From Seminavis robusta (Eukaryota; Bacillariophyta; Bacillariophyceae; Naviculales; Naviculaceae), in the NCBI GenBank assembly GCA_903772945.1, contig CAICTM010001148.1, positions 1 through 35,783 of the forward strand: DNA of 35,783 nt, given 5' to 3'. The notes under the pieces are model-generated. The model was not told the origin of the DNA, did no database searches, and saw only the letters and a program-made list of their open reading frames with translations. A program made the position numbers and the translations under genes. Position 1 is the stretch's first letter. Each line of letters starts with the position of its first letter. Below, one piece after another: positions 8,975 through 18,851 of the stretch.

Positions 8975-10738
8975 TTAGACTGGAATGTACCGGTCAGGCT
9001 TTCTGACTTGCCGTCCAGAAAGAGTTGTTGTTGTTGTCTGAACTGTTGTTTGCTGCTGTGTGTCTGTCACAGGTTGTGTCGTCGTCTTCTTCTTCTTGCC
9101 TTTCGCCTTTGGCTTTGTCGAGCGTTTCTTGGTGGCCGCGCGTCTACATGTATTATTTCTAGGTTGCTCTGCCACTCGCCGTGGCTTCATTTGTTCTGCG
9201 ATTCTCTGAGATGCAATAGCCGCCATGCGTCTCTTTGATCGTCGCAAAGGTGATTGTGATGTGTCCACATTGTCCTCCACATCGACTCGGTTGTCGACCA
9301 GTGGTTCATCAGCATCAACTTGTTGTTGTTCCTCGACCAGTGGTTCTTCAGCTACCACTTGGCCAGTCACGAATTCGAAATCCGTATCGTCCGAGACAAT
9401 GCCTGCCTCCAATCGTAGTGTCTTGTGCCGCCGCATGAATTCCTTGACAAGGTCTCCACCATCCTTCATCAAGGCTGCGAGAATGTTGCTGGGTACTACT
9501 CCAAGTAGCACACCATTCATCATTTGCATCTCCAATACAAATGGTTGCTGTCCATGCACACTGATCTTGAAGTGTTTCACATGCCACTTTTGAACGTATG
9601 GGACCACTGCTGTGCATGTGGGTACCACCGCTGCTTCGCAGGTGATTGTGGCATCGGATGCCATCTTGTCGTCGTCGACGGTCGAGACTGTTTCTATTGT
9701 CTCAACGTCTTTAGTTGTTGTTGTTGGTTGTTGTTCTACTACTAAGGGTTCTGCATCTTCCATGCAGACTTCCTTGACCTTGCGATAGACAAATCGTCGT
9801 TTGGCAATCTGTTCTCGCGTATTCAAGGTGCAAATTTCGTCGTCAGCATTGCGCTGAATTCCTCCGTGATGCAAGTGGCACATGGCGAGTTCGAACATGT
9901 AGGTGTTCTTTTCGTTGACCATGAACCAGTGGGCGACTTGCTTGTCGTTTCCTTTCTTCGCCTGGATGAAACGAACAAGTCCCTCGAGGTCTTGATGCAC
10001 GGCATCAATTTGAATGTACAGTTTGGCTTTTTGTAGGTACGCTTTGTCACTTTGGAACCATTGGTTGTTGGTGATCCATTTGGCCACTTGTTGGTATCCG
10101 TACTCTTGAATCAACTGCACGAGATCCAAGACGCGTTCGTGGGGTGTCTGTGTGCCGACGGAAATGAATTGTTGTTGGGCTTCCTGCCAGAATTCGAATC
10201 GGGCCTGTGGCACATGTTTGTTCATGTCTCGATAGACACGACGGTTCTCAGCTTGTTCGCTCTTGTCAGAAGAGTACCCCACTACAGTGTTGACGGGAGC
10301 AAAGGATAAACAGTTTCCATTGCTCCGTTCGGTGTCTTGACCGTAATGGGTCTTCCAGCGAGCGTTGGCTGAATGACTGGGTTTGATGCGACAACCTTTG
10401 GGCCGGTGCTGGTTGTTGTCGTATCCGTAGTGACCATGCTGATCCGAAGGAACCAGGGAAAGGTCGTAGGCACCTAGGTAGCGACCGTGCTGCTGGAATT
10501 CCACATCAGGATGCATTCCGTGCAACAGTGCCGCTGTTTCGACGACATCTTTGTCCAACTCGTCCAGTTGGAATGTTGGGATTTCCTCTGCCACAGGAAC
10601 ATCCTTGTCGTTGCTGTTGTTGTTGCCCGTCATCTCCTTGGCAACCTGGAGAACGGGGGTCTTCTTGGTGTTGCTGTTGTTGTTGTCGGTGGTCATGGAC
10701 CACGAGAGCAGCTTGATGATAGAAGAAGAGAACTTCAT
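8975..10738 (-). CDS. Hypothetical 587-residue protein with basic C-terminus
   Basis: This is an uninterrupted frame from an ATG at about 10738 to TAA at 8975-8977. The N-terminus is polar with two NNNSN runs, encoded by AAC repeats. A central segment (roughly residues 90-310) is rich in His, Gln and aromatics and looks globular (for example VQLIQEYGYQQVAKWITNN and WFMVNEKNTYMFELAMCHLHHGG). After a Thr/Val-rich linker comes a second compact region (WHVKHFKISVHGQQPFVLEM to KEFMRRHKTLRLEAGI). The tail is acidic, then strongly basic (RRSKRR and KAKGKKKK), ending in GRQVRKPDRYIPV. The basic patches suggest nuclear localisation or nucleic-acid binding; this is inference. The final motif resembles the GR-x-RKPxRY linker often seen in copia-type polyproteins, but no integrase, protease or RT is present. 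It is divergent from the kinesin gene, with 1.2 kb between the starts. Confidence 0.75.
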   Translation of the reverse strand: MKFSSSIIKLLSWSMTTDNNNSNTKKTPVLQVAKEMTGNNNSNDKDVPVAEEIPTFQLDELDKDVVETAALLHGMHPDVEFQQHGRYLGAYDLSLVPSDQHGHYGYDNNQHRPKGCRIKPSHSANARWKTHYGQDTERSNGNCLSFAPVNTVVGYSSDKSEQAENRRVYRDMNKHVPQARFEFWQEAQQQFISVGTQTPHERVLDLVQLIQEYGYQQVAKWITNNQWFQSDKAYLQKAKLYIQIDAVHQDLEGLVRFIQAKKGNDKQVAHWFMVNEKNTYMFELAMCHLHHGGIQRNADDEICTLNTREQIAKRRFVYRKVKEVCMEDAEPLVVEQQPTTTTKDVETIETVSTVDDDKMASDATITCEAAVVPTCTAVVPYVQKWHVKHFKISVHGQQPFVLEMQMMNGVLLGVVPSNILAALMKDGGDLVKEFMRRHKTLRLEAGIVSDDTDFEFVTGQVVAEEPLVEEQQQVDADEPLVDNRVDVEDNVDTSQSPLRRSKRRMAAIASQRIAEQMKPRRVAEQPRNNTCRRAATKKRSTKPKAKGKKKKTTTQPVTDTQQQTTVQTTTTTLSGRQVRKPDRYIPV

Positions 10739-11938
10739 TTTGCAATTGGTAGGTATTGAATAGAAGATTGATAGAAAGTAGACTTGAATAAGGTCTGGGG
10801 GGGTTGATCTGGCCTTGGCTTATCAACAATCGCGAAAGTCTTCCTTGTTCGGTTGGGTATGCAACTCTAGCAATCCGGTTGAACAAAAAAGTGAGCTCAT
10901 CATGGTGACCTCCAAATTGGGATGACAGATTCTGCCAGATGTTTGGGGTGACAGATTCTGCCAGATGAAAAATGACATGTGATGAGACGAGACTGAGCCA
11001 CTGATGAGCACTGATTTCATGCTCTGTACTACCAAAGAACACCCAACAAGACACTTCCTGGGCCTCTCCGAGTAAGGCATAGCATAGACGCGACCTTGGT
11101 GCTTGGTGGTTGTTGTCTTCCTTCTTGATGGGGTGCTCTCATTGATGTCGGTCGGTCACTGACGTTTGTCCCTGCGTTGACAGAACCAGACGGAAATGAC
11201 TCGATGCGATACCCACGACTGAAGTATAGATTTAACATAATACACGACTGGATGATACCGCCGTCCAAGGAAGCAGAGCGACACGATAATTTCCACGACT
11301 GGGTTTTCCAATTTTAATAACTTCCTCGCTTTGGATTCACGTTGTGGCTGAACGAACTTTGACCAACCCTCTACCGTACGGTACCGACACAAGTCAGTCA
11401 ACCAAGCTGACAGGTCTACATCAGATCTCATTATTGGTACGACTTGGATGCGATGAACGGGGGGTTTCGTGTAGGTGTAATGCATGGAACGATCTCCTAC
11501 AAGTCAAACATGCTGCCAGGGCTACCGTACCGTACCGTACCGTACATCAGAGCTCATTATTATGGCATTGCCAAGCCCGATCACTCAGGCAGGTACAGTA
11601 CCGTAGTAAGATCACTACGTACTTATTAGCTCCGACCATCTCGAACTGTTGCATGCCGTTGGAGAGCGGATGCGCTAATAGATTTCCACGGCGTGTTGGT
11701 TCTTGCAAAAAGATCGTGGAGCTATTTTTTTCAAACTGAAACCGTTTGTTCGGACGATGCCCTCAAAACCGATCCTCTCACTTTTCCCCCCTTCCAAAAG
11801 CGGCAAATCCATGCAGTCAATGGGAGCAAGCTGATCGAGAGAGAACAACAACAACAAGCAACAACAGAGACGACATTGCCCGAAGCAATCCGACTTGACC
11901 AAGTGTAGAGAGCTGTGCTAGCTAGCTAGTAGCCAGCC
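10739..11938. promoter_or_regulatory. 1.2-kb divergent intergenic region
   Basis: This gap separates the starts of the 587-residue gene (-) and the kinesin gene (+), so it should hold both promoters. It contains two copies of a 19-bp word starting TGACAGATTC (about 10923-10941 and 10949-10967), a CCGTA tandem run at about 11523-11545 with further CCGTA/TACGG words nearby, and a GCTAGCTAGCTAGTAG run just upstream of the kinesin ATG. Core promoter elements could not be fixed. Small ORFs present are not convincing. Confidence 0.45.
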
Positions 11939-14900
11939 ATGGCGTCTTCTCCACCAGGGAGCAAGAAACGCTCCAGCAGCAGCAGTTCGAGCCACGACGC
12001 TGTCGAAGAGACTCTCCAAAGAACCTCTTCCTCGAATAGTACTGGTAGTAGCAGCACATCCTCCATCAGTAACAAGCGCCCGAAGCATGACAACAGCCTA
12101 GCGAGCAACAGCAAGAAAGGTGGTCAAAATGTCCGCGTAGTGGCCCGCGTTCGTCCCTTGTCTAGCAAGGAAGTAAACGAATCTTCCAAAGAAGCCATTG
12201 GTGTGGTGCCCAGTTTGGATCGTCCCACCAGCGTCAGTGTCAATATGAACCTCGGAGGTCGCAGTAATAGCAGCAATAGTAGTAGCAATTCGCCCAAGCT
12301 ATTTGAGTACGATGGATCCTTTGGCCCGGCCACGACGCAACAAGAAGTCTACGAGCACACTGTAGGAGACATGATCCGCACCAACATTTTCAAGGGATTC
12401 AATGTCACCGTCATGGCATATGGACAGACGGGGTCTGGAAAAGTAAGTGACCACAGCACAGCACAGAATAGAAACGAATTTCCATACAACAACATGTTAT
12501 GTCTAACCCAGCGAGTTTTCTTTCTTTGTTTCATCCTGAGTAGACGTTCACCATGGGAACCGAAGGTGGAGCCACGGATGCCGAAATGACCATGGAAGAA
12601 GACACGACAACCCAAAAACCCACTGCAGCACTAGAACCACCCTCTGATTCCGACGGCATCATTCCTCGCGCTGTCTACGATTTATTTGAGGAACGACAAT
12701 CCATGAAACAGGACCGTGTCACTATTGAAATGAGCTACCTGGAAATCTACAATGAGGAAGCCCTCGATTTGCTCGTCGAACGATCGGAAGATGGTACGAC
12801 CAATACACTTCAAATTCGAGACAGTCGCACGGAAGGAGTCGTTGTTCAGAATTTGTCGACCAGAATCGTCACATCGCCCAAGGAAGTGGCCGCACTCATG
12901 GCCCAGGGGTCGAGTCGTCGTGCCACGGCATCCACCGCCATGAATGCCGCGTCCAGTCGATCCCATGCCATTTGTACTTTGTATGTTACCATTGCAGCCT
13001 CGGAGGAAACGGACGAAGCAGAAGCCGCCGCCGAAATGAGAGCCAAATTGACACTGGTCGATTTGGCGGGTTCCGAACGCATCAAACGCACAGGCGCCGA
13101 AGGTAATCGCATGAAGGAAGGAATCAATATCAACAAGGGTCTCTTTGTTCTGGGACAGTGTGTCAGTGCGCTTTCCGAATTGGGACAAAAAGGCAAATCC
13201 GCATCTTCGGCATTCATCCCCTACCGTGACTCCAAATTGACCCGTCTGTTGCAAGATTCTTTAGGCGGCAACTCCAAAACCATCATGGTGGCATGCATTT
13301 CCCCGGCCGATTCCAATGTGGAAGAATCCGTCAATACACTCCGCTATGCCAGTCGAACACGCAACATTCAAAACTCGGCCGTCCGTAATGTGGTGGCATC
13401 CAATGTCCTCAGTGTGGCCGAAGCGGCCGCCTTGAAACGCGAAAATGAGTCGCTCAAACAACAACTCGCCGAAACGCAAGCACAATTGAGAGCTGCTGTA
13501 GTCATGTCGTCGTCGACTGTTGTTGTTTCCAATTCGACCAGCAATGACGAGTCTTTGAAACAACAACTCGCCGAAACGCAAGCACAATTGAAGGCCAGTA
13601 GGGCTGCCTTAGTGATGGCGTCGAGCGTTGTTTCCAATTCGACCAGCAATGACACGACGCAGTCCAAAGACACGGCGGCAGAAACGGACCCATCCACCGG
13701 AGCGACAACTGGTACGGGTGAGGGCCCCACCAAGGCGTTTACGGTTCGAGGCATGGATATGAGCAAGCTGGACAAGATTCAACAACTACAATCTACCATT
13801 TCCTCGTTGGAGTCTCAAGTGGAAGCTCTCGAAGGTCAGCAGCAATCCTCCGCGGACGATGCACTAGAAGCGTCTCTCCGGGCCGACAAGTGGCAGATGC
13901 GTTGCGAGAACATTCTGGCGGCTGCCAAGCAACAAAACGTGACTTTGGACAATCTGGACGGTGAAAATAGTAATGAGACGGACACCAATACTATGGATCT
14001 GGTGGCAGAGCTACGAAAGGAAATTGCCAGTCTCAAGTCGGATCTGCATGATGCATTGGCCGATGCAGCCGTGGCCCGTGCCACCGCCGCGGCCGTGGTT
14101 GCCAACAGTGGAGACCTGTCCTTTAGTGCAGAGAGCATGGATTCCTGCGACGATGATACTGTCATGATGGACCCAGAGGCGGACAAGGAAACCAAACTAG
14201 CCTTGACAGCGGAGCTCGTTGCGGTCAGTGGTGGAATCGAAGCAAAGGAAGCCATGGCGATTCAAATCAATAGAGAGAGGGAATGCATGGAGGCCATGCG
14301 ACACCATTTCGAAAATGCCGTCAAGTCGTTGCAAGAGGAAGTCGAAGTGCTAGCTGCCGAACGTTCCACATTGATCGAGAAAGTTGGCGACGGTAGCACA
14401 AAGATCAACGGGGACGACACGAAACGCATGAGGAAGCGAGTCGACGAACTGGAGGCCAGGATCAAGGACCTCCGACAACAAACGGCCGAACACAAGAAGA
14501 GTCTTCGTTTGCGGGAAGCCGCCGAAAAGAAATGCGCTCAATTGGCAAAAGAGATTCAAAACGACAAGAGGCGTCGTGTAGTTTTGCAAAAGCAACTGAA
14601 AGAGCAAGCCAGCGAACGTCGTTCCGAGAAAATGGCCGCCAAGAAGGAAGCCGCCAAATTCCTCCGAGACAGCAATAAGCTCAAAGCAGAGCTCCAAAAG
14701 GTCAAGGACGCAGCCGCCAAGCAGGCTGCCGTACTTCGTCGAAAAGCTACAGAGGCGATGCAGCGTCAAAAGCGAGAGACCGAATTGAAGGCCAAGAAGG
14801 ACAAACTCAAGGAAGAACGACAACATCTGGCCACAATGCGATCCAATGCAAAGGCAAAACAGTCTTCCGATTCTGACAAGTCAGCTTCGGCGTCGCAGCA

Positions 14901-17109
14901 GGAAGTTTCCAACGAAAACCTGAGTGACGAAAGACAAGACGAACTTACCTCCTGGCTCGACAACGAAATTGATGCGGCAACGGCCTTTGGGGGCATCCAC
15001 GATGAAATCAAAAAGCAAAAGCAGCTGTTGAGCGGCGCCACTGCTCGCAAGCTCAAGCTACAACAACGATCCAGCTTCAGTCGCAGTAGTGGAAACATCG
15101 CTGTTGATCCACCCAGCTCGTTTCCCCAGCTCCAAGCCATTGACGAAGAGATTGAGATGAGATCAAACCTTCTCGAGAAACTTGAGCAGAACTTGCAAGA
15201 GCTGTCTAAGCCTTCCGTCTCCTCGCCTCTGGTCAAGGGAGTGGGTAGCAGCTCTTCTGGTATCATCAACAACAGACAACTGAACAGCCTGTCACAATTA
15301 GAGACCAAGACAGTATTTGTGAACTGCTTTGAACGTGTAATTGAGCTTCGGAATAAGCTCGAATCCGCGGAAGCAAGGCGTGAGCACAACACGACAGTGG
15401 CAGTGAACTCAGCGCTGGCCAAACAACGTCGTACTCACGAGGAGGAAATCATGACGCTAAAGATGGAGCACTCCGAAGCCATGATGAATCTCCTCAATTC
15501 CACAAAGGGATCCATCGAGCAAACTGTCCGTCTCAACACTCTGAACAAGGTTGTCGACGACGAGGACTTCCAGGCCACCGTGGAAGACATGCTTAGTGGC
15601 TACTTGGAGGGATGTAACAAGGTTAGTGAGAATGTGCAAGTCGAGCTACGAGACGTCAAGCAAGCCCACGAAGGAATGAAGACGATGGTGGAAGCTGTGG
15701 CTTCCGATATCATTCAAAAGAGCAAAACTCCCGCAAAGAAGAAAAAGAAGGTAGTGAAGCAGCGCAACTCTACCGATAGTATGCTTGAAGAAATCCAGAT
15801 GCTCGAGCAGGACGAAGCTGAAGAGGAAGACAACAGCGATGACAGTGACTGGAGCCCCAGCCGGCACAAAACTCCTGGACCAAAACGTCGTAGTCGAAGA
15901 TCGGGCGACTCACCCTCCAAAGACACGATGCAACCACTAGGCATCAAGACGGAAGCAGATGTCACTACAATTGCAATGGACACGACAATGGAGCCATCCC
16001 TGGAGGACTCAGCTCTTTTTGACGATGCCAAGGACTCTGCGGGTGCAAAACCTGAGTGGTCTGCTCTTCTTGATGATGCCAATATGGAGTCTGCGGATGC
16101 AGCCCCTGAGGAGTCTGCTCTTCTCGATAATGCCAATATGGAGTCTGTGGATGCGCCTTCTGTCCAGACTGGAGCCAAAAGCAACAATTCGCAAGACGAC
16201 AGCCATGTGGAAAGCGAGTCAAAGCCTGCCGCCGTCGAGGAAGTGGGCATCAAGCAGGAAGTGCAATCCAAGACAGAGGACGAGTGCGGCGGCGAAGCTG
16301 TCGGCATCAAAGCAGCGGAGACACCAAAACAGGAGGAAGATGGCGTCCATTCGGAAGCAGAGTTGAAGCCAGCTGCAGCTGTAGGCATCAAACCAGTGGA
16401 GACACCAAAACAGGAGGAAGATGGCGTCCATTCGGAAGCAGAGTTGAAGCCAGCTGCAGCTCCAAAAGAAGGAACTGGGCTTGTGGAGACGCTGTTGCAG
16501 CGTAACTACGAAAAGCACAAAGTCAGAGAACTCAAGGATATGCTCCGGGCTCGTGGCTTGACGGTTTCTGGAAACAAGTCGGACCTGATCTCTCGTTTGC
16601 GAGACAACGACAAGGAAGAGGCGGGTAGCGGCAATGACGGGGCTCCCAGCAACAGCGTCAAGTTTTCCAATGGTACAAAGGGCGAGGCTCCGGCCACTCG
16701 TCGTTCTACCCGTGCTCGTGGCGCTCTCCAGCCCAAAGACTTCAACAAAGGACCCGGCGCGAATAATACGAAGCCGAAGGCCAAAGCCATGTTGCCAGAG
16801 ACACCTCCTCAGAGTACGCATAAGGGTGGTGGTTGGAGCACCAAAAAGACGGCATCGGTTCGCCGCAGCACTGTTTTTGAGCGTCCCTCAACATCCCTCA
16901 GTGCGCCTTCTTCCGAAGCAGAAGAAAGTCCCGTCAATGACAAAGAGAATGACGAAAATAAGGCCGTCGCAGCTGGAAGCAAGGGGAAGACTACGAAGAG
17001 AAGTGGAACTCGTCGCAACTTGGGATTGCAGCTCACTAGCGCTGCTGCTGCACCGTCGAAGAAAACTGACCGTTGGCTGCTAGAGAAAGAGCGTGGTTTC
17101 ATCCCCTAG
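11939..17109 (+). CDS. Chromokinesin-like kinesin (kinesin-4 type) with C-terminal SAP domain
   Basis: The exons are 11939-12442 and 12544-17109. The 101-bp phase-0 intron (GTAAGT...TAG) lies exactly in the P-loop, and splicing gives GQTGSGK-TFTMG. The protein has 1689 residues. A Ser-rich N-terminus precedes the motor (about 63-445), with GQTGSGKT at 162-169, SSRSH at 305-309 and LVDLAGSE at 339-346. The segment FIPYRDSKLTRLLQDSLGGN and the following LRYASRTRNIQN resemble kinesin-4/KIF4. A long coiled coil follows (about 445-1150) with Lys/Arg/Glu heptads, then an acidic repeat-rich region. A SAP-like domain (about 1490-1527, HKVRELKDMLRARG plus SGNKSDLISRL) and a basic RRSTRARGAL tail come next. 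Motor-ATPase residues look intact, so ATP-driven microtubule movement is expected. SAP and basic tails bind DNA, so a chromosome-associated mitotic role is inferred. The kinesin-4 assignment rests on motor sequence remembered by eye, not a tree. Confidence 0.93.
13447..13653 (+). repeat. 102-nt in-frame tandem duplication in the kinesin coiled coil
   Basis: The encoded segment ESLKQQLAETQAQL occurs at 13447 and again at 13549, each followed by a variant Ala/Val/Ser stretch and then VSNSTSND. The 102-nt period adds 34 residues in frame just after the motor domain. Confidence 0.85.
16300..16461 (+). repeat. 81-nt in-frame tandem repeat before the SAP domain
   Basis: Two nearly identical 81-nt units (16300-16380 and 16381-16461) encode 27-residue repeats beginning VGIK and ending ELKPAAA. 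The high nucleotide identity implies a recent duplication. Just upstream (about 15990-16170) is a looser acidic repeat with the word ALLDDANMES. Confidence 0.88.
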
Positions 17110-17648
17110 AGTGCAGTGGAAACATTACAAAACTATAGCAAAGAACTATGTATGCATACCGGGATGTGTTGCTTTTCTGGTAGATAGTGATTCGTATGGA
17201 GCTACCAGGCATGATTCGATTCGATTCTGATCTGTTCGTCCTCTTGATTTCAAGAGGCTAGCTAGGTTTGTACGGTAGAAAAACGAATGGCGTCGTGTAG
17301 ACTAGACTACCCAACCAAAATTTCTGCAATTCTACTAGCTAGTTTTGTTTGTTTGTTGCGCAAGATAAATGCTTGCACGTATGTAATAAAGCATGCAATA
17401 CAACCATGGACATCCAAAAATAAATAAACAGGCACGTAAACTATTGGAACGCAACCTCTCTCTCGTCGCAGATTCTTCAAGCAAGAATCCCACCACCCAG
17501 CATCCCCTACCTTGGTTGTTTCTTCCTGTTGTTGACATTTCTGCTTTTTGTTTGCGTCACACAAGGGACGAAAGAAAGTGCAAGAGAGAACAAGGACCAT
17601 CCTTCCTGTGACGTCTTGCTTGGTCTGCAGCCTCCTGAGTTCGTTTAT
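17110..17648. other. Convergent intergenic region
   Basis: This 539-bp gap lies between the 3' ends of the kinesin (+) and the F-box-like gene (-). No gene, RNA or clear repeat is seen apart from a TACGGTAG word and CTAGCTAG runs near 17262 and 17334. Polyadenylation signals for both genes should lie here but cannot be fixed by eye. Confidence 0.45.
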
Positions 17649-18851
17649 TTAGTACGCATCAAAGATGGACTTTCTTCGCGTAAACACTTCCTGAGTTCCC
17701 CAATCGACCATGATTCGGAACCCGAGTTTGCCCGCTTCTTCACTGGGCTTGAGTCCAACGTTGACACAATCCAACAAATTGGCCGTTCGGGCTTTGGCCA
17801 AATACGATCGTGGGGGCATAATGGCTACATTTCCCGGTGCCATCTTGTTGAATCCACGGGTGGCCACGACCAAATGAGATCGGAGTGGCGGTCCTCCCAT
17901 TTCGGCACTTTTATTGCTGCTTGTGGGTTCACACGCCAACACAGTCAAGGATACGCGTTTCATGTACGCCTTTTGTTCCGATTCGGGCCAATCGATTTGA
18001 AGTTTTCGTCTCCAATTGTAGGAAAAGTTGACGCCCATGTTTTCAATATCGTCCAACCGGCCAATATCATTGCAGACCATGTGTACGTGGGTATTGTCAT
18101 TGTCGCCCAATTCGATAATGGTGTACTTGTCTCGATCCCACGGATCGAGATCGGAATAATCCGACAAGAATCCCTCCAAGAGACATGCGGTAGGCGCATC
18201 GTCGTCGGTTTCGGATTCTCGATAGGCGACCCGGACAAAAAACTCTAGCGCGGGTGGTGGTTCGTCGCCATTGTCGTATCCCAAAAAGTCGTTTCGGAAA
18301 TCTTCGCGACTGTACAATTTGTCGGGCCAAGGATATTGTTTTTGAATGTGCGCCCGTGGATTGTAATGATACTTGGCGGATTCTTCCATGCGTTGGGCAT
18401 ATTTGGATGCCAAGACGAACCGAATGCTGCGTTCTCGGGCATTGGAATCAATGGAATTGCTCGAGAAAGGATTGGACATGTCGAGGTATTTCCATTGTGC
18501 GATAAAGGCAGGTGCCTTGATGCACGAGGGCATGACGAGTTCCAATTTCCAGAGTGCTTCTTCGTCTAGAAACGAAACCAAATGTGCCAATAGATTCGTG
18601 TTTGTAAACGAGAGGAATGGAGATACCCTGACTTGCAGATCTTCCACTTGGTTCTTTTTGGCTTCAATCTTGTCCTTGAGAACCTCCTGAACCTCCAGCA
18701 AGTGCTCTAGATCCATCTGAGCTGTCTTGAGGGTATCCAAGTCATCCATTATCTTCCCATTGGGAGTTTCTGGAACCTTGCAGACAGTGCCCAGCAGGTC
18801 TTGCACTACCTTGCTGGCATCAAAATTGCCATTGGTCTTCGTAGACGCCAT
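17649..18851 (-). CDS. F-box-like protein with N-terminal coiled coil
   Basis: This single-exon 400-residue frame starts at ATG 18851. Residues ~35-74 form a predicted coiled coil (LEHLLEVQEVLKDKIEAKKN). Residues ~82-125 resemble an F-box (LLAHLVSFLDEEALWKLELV then FIAQWKYLD). The C-terminal ~270 residues form a globular region with YPWPDKLYSREDF, EGFLSDYSDLDPWDRDKY and LKPSEEAGKLGFRIMVDWG, not recognised as a named fold. In typical F-box proteins this N-terminal module binds SKP1 in an SCF ubiquitin ligase and the remainder selects substrates. Here the F-box match is weak, so that role is tentative. No signal peptide or membrane segment is seen. Confidence 0.8.
   Translation of the reverse strand: MASTKTNGNFDASKVVQDLLGTVCKVPETPNGKIMDDLDTLKTAQMDLEHLLEVQEVLKDKIEAKKNQVEDLQVRVSPFLSFTNTNLLAHLVSFLDEEALWKLELVMPSCIKAPAFIAQWKYLDMSNPFSSNSIDSNARERSIRFVLASKYAQRMEESAKYHYNPRAHIQKQYPWPDKLYSREDFRNDFLGYDNGDEPPPALEFFVRVAYRESETDDDAPTACLLEGFLSDYSDLDPWDRDKYTIIELGDNDNTHVHMVCNDIGRLDDIENMGVNFSYNWRRKLQIDWPESEQKAYMKRVSLTVLACEPTSSNKSAEMGGPPLRSHLVVATRGFNKMAPGNVAIMPPRSYLAKARTANLLDCVNVGLKPSEEAGKLGFRIMVDWGTQEVFTRRKSIFDAY

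Noticed and set aside
12443..12543. Apparent truncation of the kinesin in the P-loop
   Set aside because: A 101-bp GT-AG intron lies there; splicing yields GQTGSGKTFTMG.
12682..13254. 190-codon minus-strand ORF inside the kinesin, and other long minus frames at 14766-15422 and 15714-16391
   Set aside because: They are antisense shadows of the motor and coiled coil; most lack homology-like composition, and the sense frame has unmistakable kinesin motifs.
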